From contig JAJQEO010000033.1 in NCBI GenBank assembly GCA_021201665.1, positions 1-64,000 of the forward strand: 64,000 nt of DNA, written 5' to 3'. Below the pieces are notes generated by a model, which saw only the letters and a program-made list of their open reading frames with translations, had not been told where the DNA came from and did no database searches. Position 1 is the first letter of the stretch, and the number at the start of each line of letters is the position of its first letter. A program made the translations under genes and the position numbers. The stretch is from Lachnospiraceae bacterium. GTDB taxonomy: Bacteria > Bacillota > Clostridia > Lachnospirales > Lachnospiraceae. This document shows positions 16,464 through 27,958 of this stretch, in pieces.

Positions 16464-17180
16464 TTACTTCACAAATCGTTCCACAATATACCGGTTTGCC
16501 TCCAGCTCCTGTGTATCGTCGAGAGGCGCCAGCTCCTTTGTGCCATATTTTTTCTCCAGAGCGTTTCCAATCAGGTAATCGCAGATATGTGGATTTTTAG
16601 GAAGCAAAGGCCCATGAAGGTAGGTTCCGACGACATTTTTGTAAAGCACGCCCTCCGCGCCATCCCTGCCGTTATTTCCAAATCCAAACAAAACCTTTCC
16701 GAGCGGGCGGTTCTCCCCGATAAACGTCCTCCCACCATGGTTTTCAAAACCGACAATCGGATGGGAAAACTCTTCATTTTCAATCACGATGTTTGAAATC
16801 AGGCGCGGGCTGCCCTGCTCTGTATAAAGATCGACTAGAGAGAGCCCTTCTATTCGCCCCTCCGATGTATCATAATAGTGCCCGAGCAGCTGGTATCCGC
16901 CGCAGACCGCGATTACCGTGCCGCCATTCTCCACATAAGCATGAAAGTCCTCACAGATTGTTTTTAGCTTCTCACACACCAGCATCTGCTCGCGATCCGA
17001 TCCTCCGCCCAAAAGCACAATATCCAGATCTGAAAAGTCTACCTCGTCTGTGATCTGAAACTCGCGCACTTCGGCCTCGATGCCGCGCCATTCACAGCGT
17101 TTCTTCATACACTGAATATTGCCCCGGTCCCCATATAAATTCAGCAGATCCGGATAAAGATGCCCGATCGTTATCTTCAT
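16464..17180 (-). CDS. gatD: Lipid II isoglutaminyl synthase, glutaminase subunit GatD
   Basis: Releases ammonia from glutamine for MurT, which amidates the alpha-carboxyl of D-Glu in lipid II on the inner membrane face. The 238-residue class I-type amidotransferase domain shows HLYPDLLNLYGDRGNI at the N-terminus, nucleophile Cys93 in AVCGGYQLLG, and His189 in GTYLHGP. The start is the ATG at 17180 because GGGAG lies seven bases upstream. An ATG two codons earlier is too close to it. It has its own consensus promoter. Its partner murT lies over 2 kb upstream beyond two regulator genes, whereas the pair usually overlaps. Confidence 0.93.
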   Translation of the reverse strand: MKITIGHLYPDLLNLYGDRGNIQCMKKRCEWRGIEAEVREFQITDEVDFSDLDIVLLGGGSDREQMLVCEKLKTICEDFHAYVENGGTVIAVCGGYQLLGHYYDTSEGRIEGLSLVDLYTEQGSPRLISNIVIENEEFSHPIVGFENHGGRTFIGENRPLGKVLFGFGNNGRDGAEGVLYKNVVGTYLHGPLLPKNPHICDYLIGNALEKKYGTKELAPLDDTQELEANRYIVERFVK

Positions 17181-17311
17181 GATCATTCTCCCTGCATTTT
17201 ATTTACAAATTAATCTAAATTTTACGACAAAATCGCCGGAATCTGGAGCAATATATGACTCCGGACATCCAGTGAATATGCAGATTGCTTCCTGCTTCAC
17301 AGCTGGTATCT

Positions 17312-17340
17312 ATTATAAAGCACTCTGCAACCTGTGTCAA
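17312..17340 (-). promoter_or_regulatory. Consensus promoter of gatD
   Basis: Minus strand: perfect TTGACA (17340-17335), 17-base spacer, perfect TATAAT (17317-17312). It shows that gatD is transcribed independently of murT. Confidence 0.75.
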
Positions 17341-17639
17341 CGCAGCGAAAATTTTCATTAATAATATAAAATTCCTGATTTCGTGTAAATAACAGATAAT
17401 AAAATTTTTGATTTCGTGCAATATATTTAGTAAAAACCTGATGATGAGAATATCAGAGGGAAATATCGAAATGAAGAGAAAATATGATGCGCAAGAGCGG
17501 AAGAAGATTTTGGACAGCTTAGATCTATAAATAGTGTGAAATACCGCCCGGCGAAGGGCATAGCCAGGCGATGATCTGCATCCTCGATTATCTTGACAGA
17601 AGAGTGTCATAATGGTCTCTGCTTCGCTTCGGTCCCTCC

Positions 17640-17682
17640 TGAACGCGTGCCACTGGCACGCAGAACTCTTATGACATATGCC
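17640..17682 (-). repeat. Dispersed repeat family A, copy 3 with extended homology
   Basis: The palindrome GCGTGCCACTGGCACGC (17645-17661), with its flank read on the minus strand, matches about 7913..7955 over some 45 bases with few differences. It sits just past the TetR stop codon. The rest of the 17341..17689 gap is AT-rich. It includes a 19-codon frame at 17471..17530 with a plausible ribosome site but no recognisable product. Confidence 0.7.
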
Positions 17683-17689
17683 GCAGCAC

Positions 17690-18202
17690 TTACTCTCCTG
17701 CCAAAATACTCAGCGCAATTTCAGACATTTCCTTTGGGCTTTCCACCACACCTTCCGAAAGCCATCCAATCAGGATGGAGAACAGTCCTCCGGCTTCATA
17801 GCATTCCGCATAGCGGGCCCGCGTTGTATTCATCAAATCCGGGTGAAGCGACTTGTACAGATAGTCTGTAAATCCTGAAAAGCACTTTACAACCAGGGTC
17901 ATTAAATCTACCTGCGTCAAAACCCTGGCCAGCTTTTCGTATTTCTGGAAATAGGTAAAGAAACTGACAAGTGACTGCTCTATATCTTCTTTTGCTTCCA
18001 TAAGCAGCTGCTGCGAAATTTTTCTGAAATGCTGTATCAGGATATCGTCCTTAGAAGAGTAGTTTCGGTAATAGGTCATGCGGGATACACCGGCTTTTCG
18101 CGCAATATCTGTTACAGATATATATTTATATTCCTTTTGCTCCATTAAACCTGCCAATGCTGTGAAAACACAATCCTTTGTAGCCTCTTTATTCTGTGCC
18201 AT
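17690..18202 (-). CDS. TetR-family transcriptional regulator
   Basis: 170 residues from the ATG at 18202 (AAAGGA eight bases upstream). The N-terminal helix-turn-helix reads ISVTDIARKAGVSRMTYYRN and is followed by YSSKDDIL, the standard TetR DNA-binding layout. The C-terminal ligand domain is all helical and diverges from known members, as is typical. It is divergent from the Crp/Fnr gene. The 410-base gap between them contains two palindrome sets that could be its operators. Together with the Crp/Fnr gene it separates gatD from murT. Confidence 0.85.
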   Translation of the reverse strand: MAQNKEATKDCVFTALAGLMEQKEYKYISVTDIARKAGVSRMTYYRNYSSKDDILIQHFRKISQQLLMEAKEDIEQSLVSFFTYFQKYEKLARVLTQVDLMTLVVKCFSGFTDYLYKSLHPDLMNTTRARYAECYEAGGLFSILIGWLSEGVVESPKEMSEIALSILAGE

Positions 18203-18358
18203 TGCTTTCGTCCTTTCCTTTTTTATGACAGCCTTCTCCCTCTCATAAAGATATGCATGAATGTCTTCTCCCTTTCGCAATTGGCAGAGGCTGTAATTTT
18301 TACTTATCCATCCTGTAGAGTACAAAAGAACCCGCCATCTGTGGGACGAATTTTACGA

Positions 18359-18389
18359 AAATATGTTAATTATAATTATTAACATATTT
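18359..18389. promoter_or_regulatory. Operator-like palindrome in the tetR-crp gap
   Basis: AAATATGTTAAT and ATTAACATATTT form a perfect 12-bp inverted repeat with a 7-base spacer. Its size and position between divergent regulator genes fit a TetR-dimer operator. Confidence 0.5.
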
Positions 18390-18414
18390 CAGAGCTTTTT
18401 AGCAGTGATATAAG

Positions 18415-18450
18415 CCACAATTACAGAAAATTGTGGTATAAACCACAATT
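18415..18450. promoter_or_regulatory. Triple CCACAATT site
   Basis: CCACAATT (18415-18422) pairs with AATTGTGG (18429-18436), and a third CCACAATT follows at 18443-18450. This is an inverted repeat plus a direct repeat, upstream of the Crp/Fnr promoter. Confidence 0.45.
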
Positions 18451-18506
18451 TAGAAGATTCAATTTTAAATTAACTGTAACATCTTTAACATTTTTCAATA
18501 TTTTTC

Positions 18507-18535
18507 TTGAAATATATGAATTTATTTTATAATAT
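18507..18535 (+). promoter_or_regulatory. Promoter of the Crp/Fnr-family gene
   Basis: TTGAAA (18507-18512), 17-base spacer, TAATAT (18530-18535). The start codon lies 78 bases downstream. Confidence 0.6.
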
Positions 18536-18612
18536 ATTACTTAAGTTCACTTTCGTAGTAGTTCAAATGGACCATGTTAAGACAGTTCAAAATTTTTACC
18601 GGAGGTACCTCT

Positions 18613-19281
18613 ATGAATCAGACCTGCCCGTATATGAATAATCCATTCTGCTCCAGTTTGAGTGTTTTCGACCGCAGAGCACTCTGCCCGAACTGTCATC
18701 TGTTTAAATTTAAAAAAAATCAGGATATTGAAGAGCTGCGCAAAGAAATGCACAGGGAAATGAATACGTTAAAACCTTTTGAATATATTACCCTGATGAT
18801 CAAAGGATGTCTTTGTACCAGTCAATCAGCTGAAGATATGCCGAAACAGGCATTTTTGTTATGGGAAAAGGGCGATATTCTGCACGCGGAAAATATCATG
18901 CCGGAGCCTGATCCACTCCTGGAAATCTGGCATTATTATATTCTTACAGAAGGCTGCTTTGCCGTTTTTGAAGCCAAAGTCATAAAGGATTTATTCCTTC
19001 ATTCCTCGACTTTTTCTTCCGCAGTGTTTACAAGTGTAATCAAAACCAGAGAAAGGCAGTCAAAATTCCTGCTTGGCACTCAATTGCAGAATGCCAGGCA
19101 GGCTATCATATATGTTTTAATATATGGAAATGAAAATCATTATCCACCGCTGTCACACCAGCAGATTGCCTATCTGTGCGGACTCGACCGCACGACTGTC
19201 ACAAAAACAATGAAAAAAATCATGCAGGAGGAGGATCTGGATATCTCATTGCATGAATATATCAAGAAGATTTATAACTGA
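18613..19281 (+). CDS. Crp/Fnr-type regulator with N-terminal cysteine cluster
   Basis: 222 residues from the ATG preceded by GGAGG at a 7-base spacing. The C-terminal winged helix reads LSHQQIAYLCGLDRTTVTKTM, typical of Crp/Fnr proteins. The N-terminus carries Cys5, Cys13, Cys25 and Cys28 (CPYM...FC...LCPNC), with Cys66 and Cys68 further on. This spacing could hold an iron-sulfur cluster or zinc. The central cyclic-nucleotide-binding-like fold is poorly conserved, as in Fnr-type sensors. An oxygen, redox or NO sensor is a reasonable guess, not a demonstration. It is the only plus-strand gene between 2.9 and 31.5 kb. It converges on murT nine bases away. Confidence 0.75.
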   Translation: MNQTCPYMNNPFCSSLSVFDRRALCPNCHLFKFKKNQDIEELRKEMHREMNTLKPFEYITLMIKGCLCTSQSAEDMPKQAFLLWEKGDILHAENIMPEPDPLLEIWHYYILTEGCFAVFEAKVIKDLFLHSSTFSSAVFTSVIKTRERQSKFLLGTQLQNARQAIIYVLIYGNENHYPPLSHQQIAYLCGLDRTTVTKTMKKIMQEEDLDISLHEYIKKIYN

Positions 19282-19289
19282 GTCAGGAT

Positions 19290-21137
19290 TCACCCCATCC
19301 CTGCCAAAATATTTCTCGTTGAAAATAATGCCGTATAATTCACCAGTACATACAGATTTCCACATCCGTCCGCAAGCCTTGCCTCAATTGCAGTCTTTAC
19401 ATCCCCGATCATATCACAGGGAATATCCACATATTTCATGCGCAGCCGCATGTCCTGGCAGCGGATGCCGCTGACGGTGATGGAGTGAATGCCTTTCCCA
19501 ATTGTCGTTGGCATTTCTTTTTTCTGACCGTATGCTTCCTGTTCATTCGAATCAGGTGAGGCTAATTTATCAGTATTCTGACGAGTATGATCGGTTGCCC
19601 CAAACCGATCAAAATCTACATCCCACAGCCAGGAGATATCCGTTCCATCCTGCGCGTTATCGTTAATCACGATAATAATATCTTTTTCGCGCTTGTCCTC
19701 CATCACTGCGGAAATATTCTGGTTAAATCCGGCCGGATTTTTCGCAAGGTTCAGGACTACATCTGTCCTGCCGATGTGAAAATGCTCCATCCGCCCGTTC
19801 TGAGGATGAAATGAGGAAAGCACCTCATCAAATGACTTAAACGCAAGTCCGGCACTCCGTCCGGCGGCGTATGCTGCCAGAATATTGTAAATATTATAAA
19901 ATCCATGATAATCAGCCGAAAGAGGACGGCTCTCATATCTGCGAACTTTTCTGTCAGATACATTTTTATTTGCAGCTGTTTTCTCTGCAGCTGCTTTTCC
20001 TGCGATATTTTTTCCTGTACCAATCGGTATTATTTTTTCCACATTCGGAACAGTATCGGCTAACCTGGCAGCATCCATTACACTATTTTTGGTATCAAAT
20101 GAGTTTTCAGTATCAATTTCGTTTTCAGCTTCATTATCATTGCCCGCGTCCTCTTTTATCCTGGATAAACTGATATTTTCCAGCTTCTCCAGCACCTCAA
20201 AGGACAGCCCTTCTGACATATCAATATTAAAGGCTTCAAAATCTACCGCCGGCCTTGCAAAACCGCAGTTCGGACAGCTGTATTTTCCAAGCTGGCTGTA
20301 GTGGTAAAATTCATATTCCAGCCGTGTGCCGCATTTTTTACAGAACCGGCCTTCACGGATCTCATGCTGTTCGCCCTGCTCTTCCTCTGAAAAAACGCGC
20401 TCCGTGATTCCGTATGTCAGATACTCATGCCCGCTCTCCATTGCCAGATATGCCGCAAGCGCATCATCCGCATTGACGATGATCTTCATATCCGGCGCCA
20501 TCGCCATCGCGCGGTTGAGCATATCCATTGTGATGTCAATCTCTCCATACCGGTCCAACTGGTCCCGGAACAGGTTTGTCAGCACCATATAATCCGGCTT
20601 GAAATGAGGAAATACCCGCAATGTGGAGGCCTCATCAATCTCGATACACGCGTAATCCGCGTCCAGAGTGCCACTGTTTCCGGCGGCTAACACAAACGCT
20701 GCCACAACCCCGTCGAGCATATTCGAACCCGTGTGGTTGCATACTACTTTTGCGTTTCTTTTCTTTACCTGCGTCCCGGATACACCAGCTTTCTGTCCTG
20801 ATGATATAGAAGAATACCCGGACATATCAGAATCCTGTCCTGACGAAATGTTACCCATATCTTTTTTAACACGGTCAGACAGAACCTCCTTCTCAATTGC
20901 AGAACAGAGGAGGTTATTTGTCGTTGTTTTTCCATTTGTGCCGCAGACCACAAAAATCTTTTCCCGCACCTGCGCAGACAAATCCTTCAAAATATCCGGA
21001 TCCACCTTAAGCGCGATCTTTCCGGCAAACGTCACCCCCTGTTTACCGGAAAGTCTGCACACAGCGCTGATGACCTTCGCAATCCATATGGCAGCCATCC
21101 TGCGTATTTTCATTTTCATTTCGAGCACAGTTTCCAC
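19290..21137 (-). CDS. murT: Lipid II isoglutaminyl synthase subunit MurT, with insertions
   Basis: Mur-ligase-family ATPase that uses ammonia from GatD to amidate D-Glu of lipid II. P-loop CGTNGKTTTNN starts near residue 65. The MurT-specific four-cysteine zinc ribbon is present (Cys266-Cys269 and Cys288-Cys291), as is the C-terminal domain with LAKNPAGFNQ. At 615 residues it is about 160 longer than usual, because of three low-complexity inserts at roughly 86-127, 318-402 and 510-545, rich in Ser, Gln, Asp, Glu and Lys. The start is uncertain: a GTG at 21137 is assumed, and the ATG at 21119 is an alternative. It lies 123 bases after gyrA and may share its transcript. Confidence 0.88.
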   Translation of the reverse strand: METVLEMKMKIRRMAAIWIAKVISAVCRLSGKQGVTFAGKIALKVDPDILKDLSAQVREKIFVVCGTNGKTTTNNLLCSAIEKEVLSDRVKKDMGNISSGQDSDMSGYSSISSGQKAGVSGTQVKKRNAKVVCNHTGSNMLDGVVAAFVLAAGNSGTLDADYACIEIDEASTLRVFPHFKPDYMVLTNLFRDQLDRYGEIDITMDMLNRAMAMAPDMKIIVNADDALAAYLAMESGHEYLTYGITERVFSEEEQGEQHEIREGRFCKKCGTRLEYEFYHYSQLGKYSCPNCGFARPAVDFEAFNIDMSEGLSFEVLEKLENISLSRIKEDAGNDNEAENEIDTENSFDTKNSVMDAARLADTVPNVEKIIPIGTGKNIAGKAAAEKTAANKNVSDRKVRRYESRPLSADYHGFYNIYNILAAYAAGRSAGLAFKSFDEVLSSFHPQNGRMEHFHIGRTDVVLNLAKNPAGFNQNISAVMEDKREKDIIIVINDNAQDGTDISWLWDVDFDRFGATDHTRQNTDKLASPDSNEQEAYGQKKEMPTTIGKGIHSITVSGIRCQDMRLRMKYVDIPCDMIGDVKTAIEARLADGCGNLYVLVNYTALFSTRNILAGMG

Positions 21138-21260
21138 TCATTCCGGCTGACATACAGGATACTGCATACAGGATACTGAAAGTGCATTGTAAAAAACATA
21201 GTCAGCCATTCTCATTTTTTATCCTGTTCTGTCAGCCACAAACATAGGAAAATCTATGCC

Positions 21261-23942
21261 TTACTCCTCCTCTTCTGCATCCTCTGATGACCCTTCTTCC
21301 GATTCCTCAAATTTCTCTGTTTCTGATTCCTCTACCGGATCCTCATTGTCTTCTTCTGTCTCTTCTTCAGAATACTCTAATGTTTCCTCCATTGTTTCTT
21401 CTGCCACTTCTTCATCAGGTTCCCCTGCTTCTTCTCTCGCTTCCTCTGCCAGCTTCTTCTGGATTTCTTCCTCCGTCATTGAGGCAGATTCTCTTACCTT
21501 GGTAATGCTCGCGACCTTGTCCGCGATGCCGGTTTCCTCATCGGTATCCAGGTTCATCAGCTTCACGCCGCTTGCAATGCGCCCTATCACGGAAATATCC
21601 TCGCAGGGCATCTGGATCAGGATACCGGCGGTACTGATGATCATGACCTCATTGTCGCGGTTCACTGCCTTCACGCCGACCACATCTCCTGTTTTTTCTG
21701 TGATCTTATAGCATTTAATGCCCTTTCCGCCGCGGCCCTGTGTCTTAAACTCACTGACCGGAGTCAGCTTGCCCATGCCTTTTTCCGTGACTAAGAGCAG
21801 ATATTCGCCCTGCACATCCAGCTGCATGCCGACGATCTCATCGCCGTCCTGCAGCGTCATGCCGATCACGCCCATTGATGCGCGGCCAGTGCTGCGGACG
21901 TCCTTTTCATGGAAACGAATACACTGACCGTATTTTGTTACGAGAATAATATCCCTTTTATTATTTGTAAACTTCACTTCAATTAATTCATCATCCTCGC
22001 GGAGAGTAATGGCAGTAAGACCATTTTTTTTCACATTTGAAAATTCTTTAATCGAAGTCTTTTTCACGATGCCGCTTCTGGTCGCCATAAACAGGTACCA
22101 GTTTTCCCTGTAATCCAAAATCGGAATCAGAGCTGTAATTCGCTCCTCCGGCTGCAGCTGCAGCAGATTTACGATCGCCGTGCCACGCGCCGTGCGCCCG
22201 GCTTCCGGAATCTCATAGCCTTTGATGCGGTACACCCGCCCTTTATTCGTAAAGAACATCAGGTAGTGGTGCGTCGTCGTCATCAGCACTTCCTCTATGT
22301 AGTCATTTTCCAGCGTCTGCATCCCGCGGATTCCGCGGCCGCCGCGGTTCTGAGTCTTAAAATTATCCGGCGACATGCGCTTGATGTAGCCAAGCTTCGT
22401 CATAGTGACAATCACTGTCTCATCCGGGATCAGATCTTCAGCGGAAAATTCCGTCGCGTCAAATCCGATCTTTGTCTTTCTGTCATCCCCATATTTTTCC
22501 GCAATCAGGCTGATCTCTGTCTTGATCACGCCCAGCAGCAGCTTTTCATCCGCCAAAATCGCCTTATACTCCTCGATTTTCTGCATCAGCTCCTTATATT
22601 CCGTCTCCAGCTTTTCCCGCTCCAGACCGGTCAGAGCCCGCAGCCGCATATCCACAATCGCCTGCGCCTGCGCATCCGTCAGACCAAACCGTTCCATCAG
22701 GCCGGCCTTCGCGGCCTGTGTATTCTGCGATCCGCGGATAATGCGGATCACCTCGTCAATATTATCCAGCGCGATCAGCAAACCTTCCAGAATATGGGCA
22801 CGTTCCTGTGCTTTATTCAGGTCATACTTCGTCCTTCTGGTGACGACCTCCTCCTGATGATTCAGGTAAAGACGGAGCATCTCATAGATATTCATCACCT
22901 TCGGCTGCGTGCCGTCCAGCGCCAGCATGATTACGCCGAACGTATCCTGCAGCTGCGTATGCTTATAAAGCTGATTCAGAATGACATTCGCATTCGCGTC
23001 TCTGCGGAGCTCAATATTGATCCGCATTCCTTCCCGGTTCGACTCATCCGTGATCGCGGTGATTCCGTCAATCCGCTTTTCCTTCACCAGATCCGCCATC
23101 TTTTCAATCAGCCGGGCCTTATTCACCATAAACGGAAGCTCTGTCACGATAATATGGCTTTTGCCATTGCTCTGCGTCTCAATATTCGTCACCGCACGGA
23201 CACGAATTTTTCCCTTGCCCGTCCGATAAGCTTCTTCGATTCCGCGCGTCCCCAGAATCTGCGCCCCTGTCGGAAAATCCGGACCCTTGATGCAATCCAT
23301 GATTTCTTCAATCGAAGTCTCCCGGTCCTCTTCCACGCGGTTGTCAATCATCTTCACAACTGCGGCAATGACCTCCCGCAGATTGTGCGGAGGAATATTC
23401 GTCGCCATGCCGACCGCAATTCCGTTTGAGCCATTTACCAGAAGATTCGGAAAACGCGCCGGCAGCACCACCGGCTCCCGCTCCGTCTCATCAAAGTTCG
23501 GCACAAAATCCACGGTATCCTTATTGATATCCGCGAGCATCTCCATCGAAATCTTACTTAAACGCGCCTCCGTATAACGCATCGCCGCCGCGCCGTCGCC
23601 GTCCACCGAGCCAAAATTGCCATGCCCGTCCACCAGCGGATAATGCGTCGACCACTCCTGCGCCATATTCACCAGAGCACCATAAATCGAACTGTCGCCG
23701 TGCGGATGATACTTACCCATCGTATCACCGACAATACGCGCACACTTTCTGTGCGGCTTATCCGGCCCATTATTCAACTCAATCATCGAATACAGCACCC
23801 TGCGCTGCACCGGCTTCAGGCCATCCCTCACATCCGGAAGCGCCCTAGCCGCGATCACACTCATCGCATAATCAATATACGACTCCTCCATCGTCTTCTT
23901 AAGGTCCACTTCCTTAATCTGATCAAAAATATTATCCTCCAA
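21261..23942 (-). CDS. gyrA: DNA gyrase subunit A
   Basis: 893-residue breakage-reunion subunit of gyrase. Catalytic Tyr123 is in [11 protein letters not shown]. The quinolone region reads [13 protein letters not shown]: Ser is kept at the E. coli Ser83 position (Ser84 here), but Gly88 stands where E. coli has Asp87. The C-terminal beta-pinwheel has the GyrA box-like [10 protein letters not shown]. The last 70 residues form an extended Glu/Asp-rich tail. It follows gyrB by 119 bases in the dnaA-dnaN-rlbA-recF-gyrB-gyrA order, transcribed away from oriC. Confidence 0.97.
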   Translation of the reverse strand: MEDNIFDQIKEVDLKKTMEESYIDYAMSVIAARALPDVRDGLKPVQRRVLYSMIELNNGPDKPHRKCARIVGDTMGKYHPHGDSSIYGALVNMAQEWSTHYPLVDGHGNFGSVDGDGAAAMRYTEARLSKISMEMLADINKDTVDFVPNFDETEREPVVLPARFPNLLVNGSNGIAVGMATNIPPHNLREVIAAVVKMIDNRVEEDRETSIEEIMDCIKGPDFPTGAQILGTRGIEEAYRTGKGKIRVRAVTNIETQSNGKSHIIVTELPFMVNKARLIEKMADLVKEKRIDGITAITDESNREGMRINIELRRDANANVILNQLYKHTQLQDTFGVIMLALDGTQPKVMNIYEMLRLYLNHQEEVVTRRTKYDLNKAQERAHILEGLLIALDNIDEVIRIIRGSQNTQAAKAGLMERFGLTDAQAQAIVDMRLRALTGLEREKLETEYKELMQKIEEYKAILADEKLLLGVIKTEISLIAEKYGDDRKTKIGFDATEFSAEDLIPDETVIVTMTKLGYIKRMSPDNFKTQNRGGRGIRGMQTLENDYIEEVLMTTTHHYLMFFTNKGRVYRIKGYEIPEAGRTARGTAIVNLLQLQPEERITALIPILDYRENWYLFMATRSGIVKKTSIKEFSNVKKNGLTAITLREDDELIEVKFTNNKRDIILVTKYGQCIRFHEKDVRSTGRASMGVIGMTLQDGDEIVGMQLDVQGEYLLLVTEKGMGKLTPVSEFKTQGRGGKGIKCYKITEKTGDVVGVKAVNRDNEVMIISTAGILIQMPCEDISVIGRIASGVKLMNLDTDEETGIADKVASITKVRESASMTEEEIQKKLAEEAREEAGEPDEEVAEETMEETLEYSEEETEEDNEDPVEESETEKFEESEEGSSEDAEEEE

Positions 23943-24061
23943 AATCCATCCTCCTCAGAGCTGAAACCTGACTTTACAGATGCTATATCATTAAAAACAA
24001 AATATTCAATCCAGGTGGGAGCGTGTCTGCCCCACTATGCCTTCCCGGTCGTACATTTACA

Positions 24062-27327
<3,266 letters not shown>

Positions 27328-27388
27328 CTTTTCAAAAACCCGCACCTTTTCTAATCAGATAAGGGAATGCTCAGCCGTGTGCGTGATC

Positions 27389-27607
27389 CTACTGTCCTTT
27401 AATCTGTATCCGCACATCCCCGCAGACCACTTCATCCCCGTCACGCAGCTTCTTCCCCCGCTGCATCTCCTTCACACCATTCACAAGGACCTTCCCGTCC
27501 AGAATCATAAGCTTCGCGTCCACACCACTGTCCGCCACATGCGCCGCCTTCAGCGCCTGACCAAGCTTAATATACTCATCCCTGAGTCTGACTTCCACTA
27601 TTTCCAT
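27389..27607 (-). CDS. yaaA: S4-domain RNA-binding protein YaaA/RlbA
   Basis: 72-residue protein made up almost wholly of an S4 RNA-binding module (IKLGQALKAAHVADSG, then LVNGVKEMQRGKKLRDGDEV). In Firmicutes it sits between dnaN and recF and is linked to ribosome assembly. The ATG at 27607 begins the conserved domain. AAGGA lies about 12 bases upstream, slightly far. Confidence 0.88.
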   Translation of the reverse strand: MEIVEVRLRDEYIKLGQALKAAHVADSGVDAKLMILDGKVLVNGVKEMQRGKKLRDGDEVVCGDVRIQIKGQ

Positions 27608-27689
27608 ATCTAATGAGTATCCTTTCTTAACCGAACATAACAATCCATATTTCTGCATAAAACACCGCTATTTGATCAATAGCGTTATA

Positions 27690-27952
27690 TACAGTAAATT
27701 CACGCCCAGGCACAGTCCGACCCAGGACTATTCAAAAAAACGCCGGTCCTTAGCGAAATCAAGCCGACAGGTGCAGATTGAGCTTAGTACCGCTGCGTCC
27801 CCGGATGCGCAGGGGCGGATAAGGTATTTGCTGCTTTCGCAGCATCCGCCCCGCGCTGCGAGCAGCAGGCGTAAACGCCTCCTGCTCGATATTATAAGCG
27901 CGAGCGTGTCCTGGGGCAGACTGTGCCTGGGCGTGTGCTTTTTTACAGTAAA
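27690..27952. mobile_element. MITE-like element with 28-bp terminal inverted repeats
   Basis: CACGCCCAGGCACAGTC... (27701-27728) and its inverted partner (27908-27935) match at 26 of 28 positions. The direct repeat TACAGTAAA stands outside both ends (27690-27698 and 27944-27952), like a 9-bp target duplication, although the distance to the inverted repeats is 2 bases on one side and 8 on the other. The interior is GC-rich and nested with further inverted repeats (GGGGCGGAT/ATCCGCCCC, 27812-27852; GAGCAG...CTGCTC, 27860-27887). There is no open frame. It fills the 27608..27958 gap between rlbA and dnaN. Confidence 0.65.
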
Positions 27953-27958
27953 ATCCTT

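Noticed and set aside
22266-23429. 387-codon plus-strand open frame opposite gyrA
   Set aside because: Antisense shadow of gyrA, rich in His, Arg and Leu, no start signal.
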